Positions 18,710 through 27,875 of a stretch of 64,000 nucleotides of DNA are shown here, in pieces (the first letter of the stretch is position 1; each line of letters begins with the position of its first letter). The translations under genes and the position numbers were made by a program. The notes under the pieces were generated by a model. It was not told the origin of the DNA. It made no database searches and saw only the letters and a program-made list of their open reading frames with translations. The DNA comes from DASXQK01 sp963757155 (GTDB lineage Bacteria > Pseudomonadota > Alphaproteobacteria > Dongiales > Dongiaceae), in assembly GCA_963757155.1 (NCBI GenBank), contig CAVWQS010000040.1, positions 372,001 through 436,000 of the forward strand, written 5' to 3'.

Positions 18710-19684
18710 ATGCATCGCTCGTTGATTCTGGTCCGCCGGCGGCTGCTCCAGGCGATACCCGTCCTTGCCGTCGTTGCCATCGGGGTCTTCTTCCTGATCG
18801 AACTGGCGCCCGGCGATGCGGTGGATGCCTATATGGCGTCCACCGGGGGTGGCGATGCGGCCTTCGCCTTGCGGCTGCGCCAGGAATGGGGCATCGAGGG
18901 CGCCTGGCCCGCGCGGCTGGGCAGCTATCTGCTCAATCTCCTGACGCTCAATCTCGGCCAGTCCTTGGCCTTCTCCCAGCCCGTCTCCCATCTGATCGCA
19001 GACCGGATCCTCAATACGTTGATGCTCACCGTCTCCGGCCTCGGCGTCGCCGCCGGGCTGGGCACGATCTTCGGGGTCGCTGCCGCGGCCAAGCCCGGCT
19101 CGCTCCGCGATCTGCTGCTGACCGGGGTTGCCCTGGTGCTGAACGCCACGCCGGGATTCTTCGTCGGGCTGCTGGCGCTCCTGCTCTTCTCGGTCAAGCT
19201 CGCCTGGCTGCCGCTCAACGGGATCAGCTCGCTCAGCGCACCACAGGAGGGGATCGGCCATGTCTTCGATGTCGCCCGGCATCTCATCCTGCCGGTCTTC
19301 GCTCTCGGCCTCACCTATATGGCGATCTACCAGCGGCTGATGCGGGCCGGCATGCTGCGCGCCGCGGCTAGCGATTATGTGCGCACGGCCCGCGCCAAGG
19401 GCCTGGCGCCCCGGCGCATCCTCTGGCGGCATATGGCGCGCAACGCCATCCTGCCTGTCGTGACCATGATCGGGGTGCAGTCCAGCAGCCTGCTGGGCGG
19501 CAGCGTGGTCATCGAGACGGTCTTCGCCATTCCCGGTTTCGGGCGGCTGGCCTATGAGGCGGTGACCCAGCGCGATCTGACCTTGCTGGTGGGCGTCGTA
19601 CTCTCCGGCACGATCCTGGTCATCGCGGTGAATCTGGTGATCGATCTGCTCTACGGCTATCTCGACCCCCGGATCGAGGTCTGA
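18710..19684 (+). CDS. Dpp/Opp-type ABC importer permease B
   Basis: 324-residue inner-membrane permease of the DppB/OppB family. N-terminal RRRLLQAIPVLAVVAIGVFF is followed by LIELAPGDAVDAYM. The EAA-type loop DYVRTARAKGLAPRRILWRHMARNA lies near residues 220-245, and the C-terminus is PGFGRLAYEAVTQRDLTLL...LDPRIEV. It is the first of four contiguous transport genes. Their binding protein (15833) lies upstream of the intervening IS30 copy, so transcription may now depend on sequence at 18560-18709 or on readthrough. Confidence 0.93.
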   Translation: MHRSLILVRRRLLQAIPVLAVVAIGVFFLIELAPGDAVDAYMASTGGGDAAFALRLRQEWGIEGAWPARLGSYLLNLLTLNLGQSLAFSQPVSHLIADRILNTLMLTVSGLGVAAGLGTIFGVAAAAKPGSLRDLLLTGVALVLNATPGFFVGLLALLLFSVKLAWLPLNGISSLSAPQEGIGHVFDVARHLILPVFALGLTYMAIYQRLMRAGMLRAAASDYVRTARAKGLAPRRILWRHMARNAILPVVTMIGVQSSSLLGGSVVIETVFAIPGFGRLAYEAVTQRDLTLLVGVVLSGTILVIAVNLVIDLLYGYLDPRIEV

Positions 19685-19688
19685 ATCC

Positions 19689-20513
19689 ATGGCATCGGCG
19701 GGACGCAGGGCGGCATGGGCGGGGGTGGTGGGCGGCGGCGTTCTGGCCCTGATCATCCTGGCCGCGGCGGCGGCACCGCTGATCCTGCCGGGCGATCCGC
19801 TGGACATGGTGGGCCCGCCGCTGCAGCCGCCGCTGCGGAATTGGGCCTTTCCCCTAGGGACCGATCAGCTCGGCCGCAGCGTCGCCGCCGGTCTTGCCTA
19901 TGGCGCCCGGCTCTCGGTCACCATCGGAGCCGTGGCCGCCTTCTTTTCGCTGGTGGTGGGCATCGGCATCGGGACAACAGCGGGATTCCTGGGCGGGCTG
20001 GTGGATGATTTCCTCATGCGCATCGCCGAGGCGGTGCAGACGGTGCCGGTCTTCCTGCTGGCGCTCGCCATCGTCAGCGTGCTCGGCCCCACGCCGCAAA
20101 GCGTCGTGATCGCCATTGCGGTCGCCTCCTGGCCCGCCCCGGCCCGGCTGGTGCGGGCCGAGGTGCTGTCCCTGAAGACCCGCGATTTCGTGGCGGGATG
20201 CCGCGCCATCGGCATGTCGCCGCTCAGGATCGCCTTTCAGCAGATCCTGCCCAATGCCCTGGCGCCGGTGATCGCCCTTTCCGGCATCCTCGTCGCCAGC
20301 GCCATCCTCGTGGAATCCGCCCTCTCCTTTCTCGGGCTGGGCGATCCCAATCTCGCCTCCTGGGGCAGCATGGTCGCCAGCGGCCGCGCCGCCATGCGCA
20401 CCGATCCCTATCTCGTGGCCTTGCCGGGCCTGGCCATTGCGGCGACCGTGCTGGCCGTGAGCCTGATCAGCGATTGGCTGACGGACCGGCTGCGCCTGAC
20501 GGTTGGTGCGTGA
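19689..20513 (+). CDS. Dpp/Opp-type ABC importer permease C
   Basis: 274-residue DppC/OppC-family permease. It has the characteristic N-terminal hydrophobic segment, the GTDQLGRSVAAGLAYGARLS motif after the periplasmic loop, and the EAA loop (DFVAGCRAIGMSPLRIAFQQILPNA). The C-terminal segment is LSDWLTDRLR-like (SLISDWLTDRLRLTVGA). It starts four bases after the stop of the preceding permease, and its stop overlaps the next ATG (TGATG), consistent with a coupled operon. Confidence 0.93.
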   Translation: MASAGRRAAWAGVVGGGVLALIILAAAAAPLILPGDPLDMVGPPLQPPLRNWAFPLGTDQLGRSVAAGLAYGARLSVTIGAVAAFFSLVVGIGIGTTAGFLGGLVDDFLMRIAEAVQTVPVFLLALAIVSVLGPTPQSVVIAIAVASWPAPARLVRAEVLSLKTRDFVAGCRAIGMSPLRIAFQQILPNALAPVIALSGILVASAILVESALSFLGLGDPNLASWGSMVASGRAAMRTDPYLVALPGLAIAATVLAVSLISDWLTDRLRLTVGA

Positions 20514-21502
20514 TGAACGCGGAAGCGCGCCCCATCCTCTCGATCCGGAATCTGCGGATCGCCTTTCCCGGCGGCGCCACGCCTGCGGTGGCCGTGGACA
20601 ATCTCTCCCTCGATCTCTACCCCGGCCAGGTAACCGCGCTGATCGGGGAGAGCGGTTCCGGCAAGAGTGCGACGATCCTTGCCATCCTCGGCTTGCTCCC
20701 CGCCGGCACGCTTGTCTCCGGCAAGATCGATCTCGGCCAGGGCTCGATTTCCTTCGCCGATGAGAAATCCCTCGAGGCTTTGCGCGGCCGGGTCGTCGGC
20801 ACGGTCTTTCAGGATCCGCTCGCGAGCCTCAATCCCGTGCTCAGCATCGGCGAGCAGATCGACGAGGTGTTCCAGGCCCATCGCGGTCTCTCCTGGCGCC
20901 AGGCGCGGGAGAAAAGTGTCGAGCTCATGGGTCATGTCGGCCTGCCCGATCCCCCAGCCCGCGCGAAGGACTATGCCCATCAACTCTCCGGCGGCCAACG
21001 CCAGCGCGCCGCCATCGCCATGGCGCTCGCCGGGCGGCCCATCGTGCTGCTGGCCGATGAGCCGACCTCGGCACTCGATCCTACCGTCCAGGCGCAGATC
21101 CTGGATCTGCTCCTGGCCCTGGTGGAGGAGGGGACCGCCCTGCTGCTGGTGACCCATGATCTCGCCTTCGCGACCGAGGCGGCCGACCGCATCGCTGTCA
21201 TCTATACCGGTCGGATCGTCGAGCATGGGCCGGTGGCCGCCGTCGCCCGCAATCCAATTCACCCTTACACGCAAGCCCTGCTGGCGGCCTCGCTGCCCTT
21301 CGGGGAATCGGCCGCCGGCGAGCTGCCCGGCATTCCCGGCCGCATGCCGGCACCGGGCGAGGTCTCCGCAGGCTGCGTCTTCGCCCCGCGCTGTCCCTAT
21401 GTGCGCGAGATCTGCCGCCAAGCCCCGCCGCCGGTCATTGCCTTGGGCGAGCATGAGGTCGCCTGCGTCCTGGCGGCCGACAAGGGAGTGCCGGCGCGAT
21501 GA
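20513..21502 (+). CDS. Dpp/Opp-type ABC importer ATPase D
   Basis: 329-residue ATPase. Walker A is GESGSGKSA, the signature is LSGGQRQRAAIAMALAG, Walker B is VLLADEPTSALDPTVQAQ, and the H-loop is LLVTHDLAFATEAADR. The C-terminal oligopeptide/dipeptide extension with clustered cysteines (GCVFAPRCPYVREICR), often a 4Fe-4S site in DppD, is present. The start at 20513 overlaps the permease stop. A much longer in-frame open extension upstream is antisense-like noise. The stop overlaps the next ATG by four bases. Confidence 0.93.
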   Translation: MNAEARPILSIRNLRIAFPGGATPAVAVDNLSLDLYPGQVTALIGESGSGKSATILAILGLLPAGTLVSGKIDLGQGSISFADEKSLEALRGRVVGTVFQDPLASLNPVLSIGEQIDEVFQAHRGLSWRQAREKSVELMGHVGLPDPPARAKDYAHQLSGGQRQRAAIAMALAGRPIVLLADEPTSALDPTVQAQILDLLLALVEEGTALLLVTHDLAFATEAADRIAVIYTGRIVEHGPVAAVARNPIHPYTQALLAASLPFGESAAGELPGIPGRMPAPGEVSAGCVFAPRCPYVREICRQAPPPVIALGEHEVACVLAADKGVPAR

Positions 21503-22311
21503 GCCTGCTGGAGCTCGACAGCGTCTCCAAAAGCTATCGCATCGGCCGGCGTGTCTTGCCCGCTGTCGAGGATGTCACCCTCGGCATCGATCCCGGCGAG
21601 ATCGTCGGGTTGGTGGGCGAATCCGGCAGCGGCAAATCAACCTTGGCGCGGCTGGCGCTGCGGCTCCTCTCGCCGGAGTCGGGCGAGGTCCGTTTCGCGG
21701 GCCGCAATCTTGCCGGGATGGCGGGCGCGGAGCTCACCGCTTTCCGCCGCCGGGTCCAGATCGTCTTCCAGGATCCTCTGGCCGCCCTCAACCCGCGCGC
21801 CAATGTCCGCCGGCTGATCGAAGAGCCGCTGCGCCTACACCGCATCGTCCCGCCCGGCGAGATCGAGGTGGAGGTCCGGCGGCTGATGGAATTGGCCGGG
21901 CTGCCGCCTGCCTATGCGGAACGCCAGCCGCGGCAGATCTCCGGCGGCGAGCGTCAGCGGGTGGCGGTGCTGCGGGCACTTGCCTGCCGGCCGGAGGTCC
22001 TGGTCTGCGACGAGCCGGTCGCAGCCTTGGATGTCTCGGTCAGGGCCCAGGTCCTGAACCTGCTGCTCAAGCTGAAGCGCAGCACCGGGCTCGGCATTCT
22101 TTTCATCTCTCATGATCTCGCCGTGGTCCGGCGCATCGCCGACCGGCTGGCGGTGATGCATCGCGGGCGCATCGTCGAGCGCGGACCGAGCGAGACGGTC
22201 TGGCAGGCCCCGACGCATCCGTATACCCAGGCGCTATTGGCGGCCGTGCCGCTGGGCGAGCCGGGGGCCGGCCGCCGCCGGCGCGCCTCTCAGCCCACCG
22301 CCATCGCATAG
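21499..22311 (+). CDS. Dpp/Opp-type ABC importer ATPase F
   Basis: 270-residue second ATPase of the importer. Walker A is GESGSGKST, Q-loop IVFQDPLAALNPRA, signature ISGGERQRVAVLRALA, Walker B VLVCDEPVAALDVSVRAQ and H-loop LFISHDLAVVRRI. It has a slightly shortened C-terminus: the usual CxxRCP cluster of DppF is missing and the protein ends shortly after QALLAAVPLG with an Arg-rich tail. Its 3' end overlaps the convergent thioesterase gene by 22 bases. Confidence 0.92.
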   Translation: MSLLELDSVSKSYRIGRRVLPAVEDVTLGIDPGEIVGLVGESGSGKSTLARLALRLLSPESGEVRFAGRNLAGMAGAELTAFRRRVQIVFQDPLAALNPRANVRRLIEEPLRLHRIVPPGEIEVEVRRLMELAGLPPAYAERQPRQISGGERQRVAVLRALACRPEVLVCDEPVAALDVSVRAQVLNLLLKLKRSTGLGILFISHDLAVVRRIADRLAVMHRGRIVERGPSETVWQAPTHPYTQALLAAVPLGEPGAGRRRRASQPTAIA

Positions 22312-22718
22312 CAGCCGCGGCCGATGGCGACGAGCCGGCCCTCGCTGTCGGTGACGTCGATATCGACGACACCGATGGTGCGGCCGGCGCGCCGGACCGA
22401 GGCGGTGGCCGTCAGGATCTTGCCGCCGGCCGGGCGCAGATAGTCGATGCGCAGATTGATCGTCGGCACCCCGCCGCCCACCAGGATGACCAAAGCGAAA
22501 TCGCCGGCCACGTCGATCAGGCTGGCGATGACCCCGCCATGGAACTGCCCCGTCCCGGGATGGCGCTCGAACTCCGGCGCGATGGGCATGTCGATCACGA
22601 CCCTCTGCCCCGCGCGGTCGAGGGTGACGGCCCGCATCTTCAGCAGATGGATGAAGGGCGAGCCGTCCAGCATCGCCTGGACGCGCTCGAGGGTCATCTC
22701 TTTGACGGGCGCGGTCAT
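22290..22718 (-). CDS. PaaI-like hotdog-fold thioesterase
   Basis: 142-residue acyl-CoA thioesterase candidate with a single hotdog domain. The active-site region GTGQFHGGVIASLIDVAGDFAL matches the PaaI/4HBT HGG-type loop. The beta-strand core (INLRIDYLRPAGGKILTATASVRRAG) follows. ATG 22718 overlaps the stop of the upstream oxidoreductase (ATGA), so the two form an operon. It probably hydrolyses an acyl-CoA made by the acyl-CoA synthetase encoded divergently at 23832; that link is inference. Confidence 0.9.
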   Translation of the reverse strand: MTAPVKEMTLERVQAMLDGSPFIHLLKMRAVTLDRAGQRVVIDMPIAPEFERHPGTGQFHGGVIASLIDVAGDFALVILVGGGVPTINLRIDYLRPAGGKILTATASVRRAGRTIGVVDIDVTDSEGRLVAIGRGCYAMAVG

Positions 22719-23716
22719 GGGATCAGCACCGCCTTGCCGAAGACCTCGCGGTCCATCAATTGCTGGAAGGGCTCGCGGATCTCCGCCAGAGGCCGCGTGC
22801 AATGGATGACGGGCTTGACCCTGCCGTCGGCAACCCGCCGCAGCAGCTCCCGCAGATCCTCATCGGTCCAGCCGTTGCAGCCGATGATGTTGAACTCGAA
22901 GGACCAGATGTAGCGGATATCGGTCTTGGGGTCGTAGCCCGCCGTGGCGCCGCAGGTCAGCAGCCGTCCGTTCAGCTTCAAGGTGCGGAAGCATTCGGCC
23001 CAGGTGTCGCCGCCGGTGTAGTTGATGACGACATCGACGCCGCCGCCCCCGCGGGTCCGCGGCTTGCCATAGAGGCGATGGATCTCGGCGACATAGCTCT
23101 GCGTCGAGGTGTCGATCACATGATCGGCGCCCAGCCGCTTCAGCCGCTCGATCTTCCAGGCCGAGCTGGCGCAGGCGATGACCTCGCAGCCCAGGGATTT
23201 GGCGAGCTGGACGCAGCAGGTTCCGACCCCGCCGCTGGCCCCCAGGATCAGCACCTTCTCGCCCGCCTGGAGCTTGCCCCGCGTCTCGATCATGCGCAGC
23301 GCCGTGCCATAGGCGACGGGCAAGGCCGCGGCATCGGTGAAGGAGACCTTCTCGGGCACCGCCAGCAGATATTTCGCATCGATGGCGAGGAAATCCGCCG
23401 CCCCGCCGCACTTGGTTTCGCCCATCATGCCGTCGGGGTGGTTGGGAATGACCATGACCCGGTCGCCGATCTTCCAGATGCTGCGATCGACCTCGGCGCC
23501 GAGCTCGATGATCTCCCCGGCGATATCGGCGCCGGGGATCATGGGAAGCGGCGTCTTCAGCCCGGGAATGCCCCGGAGGACCATGGGGTCGAAGCCGTTG
23601 AGGGCCACGGCGCGGACGCGCAGCAGCGCCTCCGTCGGCCCGGGCTTGGGATCGGGGATGTCCTCGTAGCGCAGATTGTCGAGGGGCCCATGTTCGTGAA
23701 ATACTGCCGCCTTCAT
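22715..23716 (-). CDS. Zinc-type alcohol dehydrogenase/quinone oxidoreductase (MDR family)
   Basis: 333-residue medium-chain dehydrogenase/reductase. The GroES-like N-terminus (MKAAVFHEHGPLDNLRYEDI) is followed by the PGADIAGEIIELG segment and the Rossmann motif GASGGVGTCCVQLAKSLG. The usual catalytic-zinc Cys of classical ADHs is replaced in LNGFDPMVLRG, so a quinone-oxidoreductase-like NADPH enzyme is more likely than a true ADH. The gene is divergent from the acyl-CoA synthetase gene at 23832 and coupled to the thioesterase gene. Confidence 0.9.
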   Translation of the reverse strand: MKAAVFHEHGPLDNLRYEDIPDPKPGPTEALLRVRAVALNGFDPMVLRGIPGLKTPLPMIPGADIAGEIIELGAEVDRSIWKIGDRVMVIPNHPDGMMGETKCGGAADFLAIDAKYLLAVPEKVSFTDAAALPVAYGTALRMIETRGKLQAGEKVLILGASGGVGTCCVQLAKSLGCEVIACASSAWKIERLKRLGADHVIDTSTQSYVAEIHRLYGKPRTRGGGGVDVVINYTGGDTWAECFRTLKLNGRLLTCGATAGYDPKTDIRYIWSFEFNIIGCNGWTDEDLRELLRRVADGRVKPVIHCTRPLAEIREPFQQLMDREVFGKAVLIP

Positions 23717-23831
23717 CGCTATGACCGTCCTTCAGAATTCGTATGATTAATCCGTCGCCAGCATGCAGAAATTCTCGCGCGCGAGCCAGCCGCAACTGAC
23801 GGGAATCGGCGCTCGCCTACAGACCCAGGAC

Positions 23832-25424
23832 ATGACAGACCTCACCCCAGACGACATCCGTTACGACAATCTCGGCTATTTCTCCTGGAGCGCGGCACGC
23901 CGCCGGCCCCAGGCCACGGCGCTGATCGATCTCTCCCGCGCCGAGCCGCTGGAGATCACCTATGGCCGCCTCGAAGAGCGGCTGGACCGCTTTGCCGCCT
24001 TGACCCTGCGCCTCGGCCTCAAGCCCGGCGACCGGCTGGCCATGTCGGTGGGCAATCGCTTCGAATTCATCGAGATCATGTATGGCGCCATGCGCGCCGG
24101 GGTGGTCCCGGTGCCGCTCAGCACAAGGCTCGGCGCCGATGTGCTGGAATACATCGTCAAGGACGCCGGTTGTGTCGCCGCGGTGGTCGAGCCCGCCGCC
24201 AATCCGGCCTTTGCCGAGGTGGTGGACAAGCTGGGCCTGCGGCTGCGCATCGGTCTTGGATCGGTGCCGGCCGGCTGGCTCGATTATGAGTCGGCGCTCC
24301 AGGCGGCGCCGGCCGCCTTCGATCCGCCGAAGCTCTCGGGCAATCATCCTTCCTTCCAGCCCTATACCTCCGGCTCCACCGGCCGGCCGAAGGGGGTGAT
24401 CCTGACCCATGCCGGGCAGATGTGGTGGATCCGCGTCTGCCATCGCTACTGGCCGATGCAGGAGAGCGACCGCGCGCTGACGGCGGTGCCGCTCTATCAC
24501 AAGAACGCCATGGCCGGCGCCATCAAGACGGTGCTCTATGCCGGTGCGTCGACGGTGATCTTGCCGAATTTCGAGCCGCGGCGCTTCCTGGAGACGCTGT
24601 CCAAATACCGCTGCACCTATACCGGCGGCGTGCCCGCCGTGTTCACGCTGTTGCTGCAGCAGCGCGATCTGCTGGAGAGCCTGGATTTCTCGGCCCTCAA
24701 GGGCATGAAGATCGGCTCGGCGCCGACGGCGCGCGAGCTGCAGGAGGCCGTCGAGGCGGCCTTCAAGGTGCCGGTGCGGGAGAGCTATGGCCTGACCGAG
24801 GGCGGCCCGGTGATGATCGGCTCGCCCACCGACGGCCGCGACGTGCCCAAGGGCAGCGCCGGCCTTATCTGGCCCGAGGGAGAGGTGAAGCTGGTGGATG
24901 CCGAGGGCAAGGAGAACCCGAGCTATGGCGAGCTCTGGGTCAGGAATCCCGGCGTCACCCCCGGCTATCACAATCTGCCGGAGGTCAACCGCCAGCGCAT
25001 CGTCGATGGGTGGCTCCGGACCGGCGATCTCTTCAGCAGGGATGCCGATGGTTTCTTCTTCTTCAAGGGCCGCACCGACGACATGTTCAACAGCGGCGGC
25101 GAGAATATCTATCCCCTGGAGGTCGAGGGGCTGCTCCTGACCCATCCCGACATCGCCGATGTCTCCGTCGTGCCCGTCGCCCATGCCATCAAGGGCGAGG
25201 TGCCGGTGGCCGTCGTCGTGAAGCGCAAGGGGGCCAGCATCGGCGAGCGGGAGGTGAGGGACTTCGCTCTCAAGAAGGGGCCGGCTTATGCCCATCCTCG
25301 CCGCGTGCTCTTCCTCGATGCCTTGCCGCTGAACGGTGCGGCCAAGACCGATCGGATCGCGGTCAAAGCCCTGGTCCTGGCGGCGATCGGCGACGCGCCT
25401 TTGGGCGGAGACGAAAAGCGATGA
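23832..25424 (+). CDS. Class I adenylate-forming acyl-CoA synthetase/ligase
   Basis: 530-residue AMP-dependent synthetase that activates a carboxylic acid with ATP and CoA. Motifs in order: P-loop-like YTSGSTGRPKGVILTH, SYGLTEGGPVM, the ADP/AMP-binding RTGDLFSRDADGFFFFKGR, and the hinge/A10 lysine region GAAKTDRIAVK. ATG 23832 is chosen because homology begins at NLGYFSWSAARRRPQATAL; an upstream ATG 23763 adds an unconserved 23 residues. The stop overlaps the next gene's ATG (ATGA). The substrate may be an aryl or medium-chain acid. Confidence 0.93.
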   Translation: MTDLTPDDIRYDNLGYFSWSAARRRPQATALIDLSRAEPLEITYGRLEERLDRFAALTLRLGLKPGDRLAMSVGNRFEFIEIMYGAMRAGVVPVPLSTRLGADVLEYIVKDAGCVAAVVEPAANPAFAEVVDKLGLRLRIGLGSVPAGWLDYESALQAAPAAFDPPKLSGNHPSFQPYTSGSTGRPKGVILTHAGQMWWIRVCHRYWPMQESDRALTAVPLYHKNAMAGAIKTVLYAGASTVILPNFEPRRFLETLSKYRCTYTGGVPAVFTLLLQQRDLLESLDFSALKGMKIGSAPTARELQEAVEAAFKVPVRESYGLTEGGPVMIGSPTDGRDVPKGSAGLIWPEGEVKLVDAEGKENPSYGELWVRNPGVTPGYHNLPEVNRQRIVDGWLRTGDLFSRDADGFFFFKGRTDDMFNSGGENIYPLEVEGLLLTHPDIADVSVVPVAHAIKGEVPVAVVVKRKGASIGEREVRDFALKKGPAYAHPRRVLFLDALPLNGAAKTDRIAVKALVLAAIGDAPLGGDEKR

Positions 25425-26269
25425 GCGGCCTCAGTCTCGATCATGTCGGCATCGCCGTCGCCGATCTCGACAAGGCGGCGGCGCAGTTCCAACGCCTGGG
25501 CTTCCAGCTCACGCCCCGCGGCTATCATACCTTGCCGCCACCCTCGCCGGGCGCGGCACGGCCGCTGGTGGGCACCGGCAACAATTGCGCCATGCTGCGG
25601 CGAGGCTATCTCGAGCTGATCGGTGTCACCGATCCGGTCTATCAGGGCCGGCTTAGAGCGGATATCGCCCGCTACGAGGGTTTGCATGTCATCGCCTTCG
25701 GCAGCGAAGATGCCGCGGCGACGGCCGGCGCGCTGCGCCAGGCCGGGCTCGAGGTGACGGGACCGCGGCCCCTGGAGCGGCCCATCGAGGAGCAGCTTGC
25801 GAAATTCGAGATCGTCGATTTTGTGGCCCCGGCCTTGCCCGAGGCGCATTTCTTCGCCATCCGCCACGGCACGCCGGATCTGCTCTGGAAGCCGGATCTG
25901 CTCACCCATCCCAATGGCGTCGTCAGCCTGGACGCGCTGACCATCGCCGTCGCCGATCCCGCGGAATTCGCCGGGCGGCTCGGGCGTTTCCTGTCCGCGA
26001 CGCCGGTCGCCGAGGACGGCTTGCTGCTGAAACTCTCTCCCGGTCATGTCCGCATCGTCGACGGTGCCTGGCTCGCGGCCCATCTGCCGGACAAGACTCC
26101 GGCCCTTCCCTATGTCGCCGGCCTCGGCCTCGGCGTCGCCGATCTCGCCAAGACCGCCGACCTGCTGACGAAGAACGCCATTCCCTTCCGCCGCAAGGGT
26201 GGCGCCCTGCTCGTCGCCCCCACCGACGCCTGCGGCGCCTTCCTGGAGTTCCGACAAGCGCAGAGCTGA
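25421..26269 (+). CDS. VOC (glyoxalase/bleomycin-resistance) family protein
   Basis: 282-residue protein with two vicinal-oxygen-chelate repeats. The N-terminal unit is LDHVGIAVADLDKAAAQFQRLGFQLTP and the second is SLDALTIAVADPAEFAGRL. Metal-ligand-like residues include His8, and Glu in YLELIGV. Length and layout match the glyoxalase-like PF13468 group, not a glyoxalase I monomer. It overlaps the acyl-CoA synthetase stop by four bases, suggesting a shared catabolic unit. A second, distinct VOC protein is encoded at 32431. The reaction is unknown. Confidence 0.85.
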   Translation: MSGLSLDHVGIAVADLDKAAAQFQRLGFQLTPRGYHTLPPPSPGAARPLVGTGNNCAMLRRGYLELIGVTDPVYQGRLRADIARYEGLHVIAFGSEDAAATAGALRQAGLEVTGPRPLERPIEEQLAKFEIVDFVAPALPEAHFFAIRHGTPDLLWKPDLLTHPNGVVSLDALTIAVADPAEFAGRLGRFLSATPVAEDGLLLKLSPGHVRIVDGAWLAAHLPDKTPALPYVAGLGLGVADLAKTADLLTKNAIPFRRKGGALLVAPTDACGAFLEFRQAQS

Positions 26270-26282
26270 GTACCAACCCTTT

Positions 26283-26361
26283 CGTCATTCCCGCGAAAGC
26301 GGGAATCCAGGGCGACAAGCGAGCTCTGCGGCCCTGGATTCCCGCTTTCGCGGGAATGACG
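26283..26361. repeat. Intact palindromic intergenic repeat (copy 3)
   Basis: Arms CGTCATTCCCGCGAAAGCGG... and the inverse ending GGGAATGACG, with linker GCGACAAGCGAGCTCTGC. It lies between the convergent ends of the VOC gene and livF, where it could act as a bidirectional terminator. No insertion. Confidence 0.9.
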
Positions 26362-26385
26362 GTAGAGAAGAAGTGGGCTTGCGCC

Positions 26386-27105
26386 CTACGCCAGATACAG
26401 CTCGGCCAACCGCGGATCGTCGAGCAACTGCCGCCCCGGCCCTTCGAAGGCGTTGCGGCCGAGATCCAAGACATAGCCACGGTGCGACAAGGCGAGCGCG
26501 GCGCGGGCGTTCTGCTCGACCATGAGAATGGAGACGCCGGCGGCATTGATCTCCGCCACCTGCTCGAACATGGCCTGGACGAACATGGGGGCGAGGCCCG
26601 CGGAGGGCTCGTCCAGCAGCAGGATGCCGGGCTTGGGCATCAGGGCCCGGGCCATGGCCACCATCTGGCGTTCGCCGCCGGACATGGTGCCCACCAGCTG
26701 CTTGCGCCGCTCGCCCAGCCGCGGAAACAGGCGCAGCAACTCCTCGATCCGCGAGGCGACTTCGGCGCGCGAGCGGCCCATGGCGCCGAGCTCGAGATTC
26801 TCGAACACCGTCATGTTCTCGAAGACGTTCTCGCGCTGGGGCACATAGCCCAGCCCCAGCCGCACGATCTCATGGGGCCGGCGGCCGGTGATCTCCGCGC
26901 CGCGCAGCAGCACCCGGCCCTTGCGCGGGGCGACCAGGCCGATGATGGATTTCATCAAGGTCGATTTGCCCGCCCCGTTGGGCCCGACCACGGTGACGAT
27001 CTCGCCGGCATCCACGGTGATGGAGACGCCGTTCAGGATATCGAGCTCGGCGCTATAGCCCGCCACCAGCCCCTGGGTCTCGAGCACGCGGGATGCGTCG
27101 CTCAT
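26386..27105 (-). CDS. livF: Branched-chain amino-acid-type ABC importer ATPase LivF
   Basis: 239-residue ATPase of the HAAT family. Walker A is GPNGAGKST, signature MSGGERQMVAMARALM, Walker B ILLLDEPSAGLAP, with the LivF-typical VEQNARAALALSHRGYVLDLG near the end. Its ATG (27105) overlaps the livG stop by four bases. It is the last gene of an unusual-content Liv operon that starts with a VOC protein and an M29-like protein, so the transported solute may be an aromatic or other amino/carboxylic compound rather than leucine. Confidence 0.93.
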   Translation of the reverse strand: MSDASRVLETQGLVAGYSAELDILNGVSITVDAGEIVTVVGPNGAGKSTLMKSIIGLVAPRKGRVLLRGAEITGRRPHEIVRLGLGYVPQRENVFENMTVFENLELGAMGRSRAEVASRIEELLRLFPRLGERRKQLVGTMSGGERQMVAMARALMPKPGILLLDEPSAGLAPMFVQAMFEQVAEINAAGVSILMVEQNARAALALSHRGYVLDLGRNAFEGPGRQLLDDPRLAELYLA

Positions 27106-27875
27106 CGCGCGGCCTGGCCCAGATAGGCATCGATCACGCGGGGATCGTTGCGGACGGCATCGGGCGGCCCGTCGGCGATGACCGCGCCCTCGGCCATGAC
27201 GACGACATGATCGGCCCGTGTCATGACGACATCCATGTCATGCTCGACGAAGAGGAAGGTCACATCCGTGGTGCGCCGGAGCTCCTCGACATAATCCAGC
27301 AGGCGCTTGCCCAGCACGCGATTGACGCCGGCCATGGGCTCGTCCAGCAGCACCATCCGCGGGCTTGCCATCAGCGCCCGGGCGAGCTCCAGCAGCTTGC
27401 GCTGGCCGCCGGAGAGCGTGCCGGCATAGTCGGCCGATTTGTCCTGCAGATTGAAATGGCTGAGCAGGGCCAGGGCGCGCTCTCGGATGGCGGCCTCGCT
27501 GCGCCGGTTGCGGCCGCCGGGGGTGATCAGCCCCAGGAGAGATTCCCCGGGCTGGCCCAGGGGCGCCAGCATCATGTTCTCCATGATGGTCATGGCGGCG
27601 AAGACCCGGGTGAGCTGGAAGGTGCGCACCAGGCCGAGGCGCGCGACCCGATGGGGCGCCAGCCCGGCGATGGCCCGGCCCTCGAAGCGGATCGCGCCAC
27701 GGTCGGGATGGACGAATCCGGTGACCAGATCGAACAGCGTCGTCTTCCCCGCGCCATTGGGCCCGATCAGCGCCGTGATCGAGCCGCGCTTGACGGTGAA
27801 GCTGGCCCCCGCCACGGCGCGAAGCCCGCCATAGCTCTTCTCCACCTGCTCGATGGTGAGAATTGCCTCGCTCAT
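27102..27875 (-). CDS. livG: Branched-chain amino-acid-type ABC importer ATPase LivG
   Basis: 257-residue ATPase. Walker A is GPNGAGKTT, signature LSGGQRKLLELARALM, Walker B MVLLDEPMAGVNRVLG and H-loop FLFVEHDMDVVMTRADHV. The LivG-type insert RLGLVRTFQLTRVFAAMTIMEN is present. It is coupled by four-base overlaps to livM upstream and livF downstream. Together with LivF it forms the ATPase heterodimer. Confidence 0.93.
   Translation of the reverse strand: MSEAILTIEQVEKSYGGLRAVAGASFTVKRGSITALIGPNGAGKTTLFDLVTGFVHPDRGAIRFEGRAIAGLAPHRVARLGLVRTFQLTRVFAAMTIMENMMLAPLGQPGESLLGLITPGGRNRRSEAAIRERALALLSHFNLQDKSADYAGTLSGGQRKLLELARALMASPRMVLLDEPMAGVNRVLGKRLLDYVEELRRTTDVTFLFVEHDMDVVMTRADHVVVMAEGAVIADGPPDAVRNDPRVIDAYLGQAAR

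Noticed and set aside
24422..25420. Upstream extension of the VOC frame inside the acyl-CoA synthetase gene
   Set aside because: Overlaps the conserved synthetase; the ATG at 25421 gives the family N-terminus and a four-base overlap.
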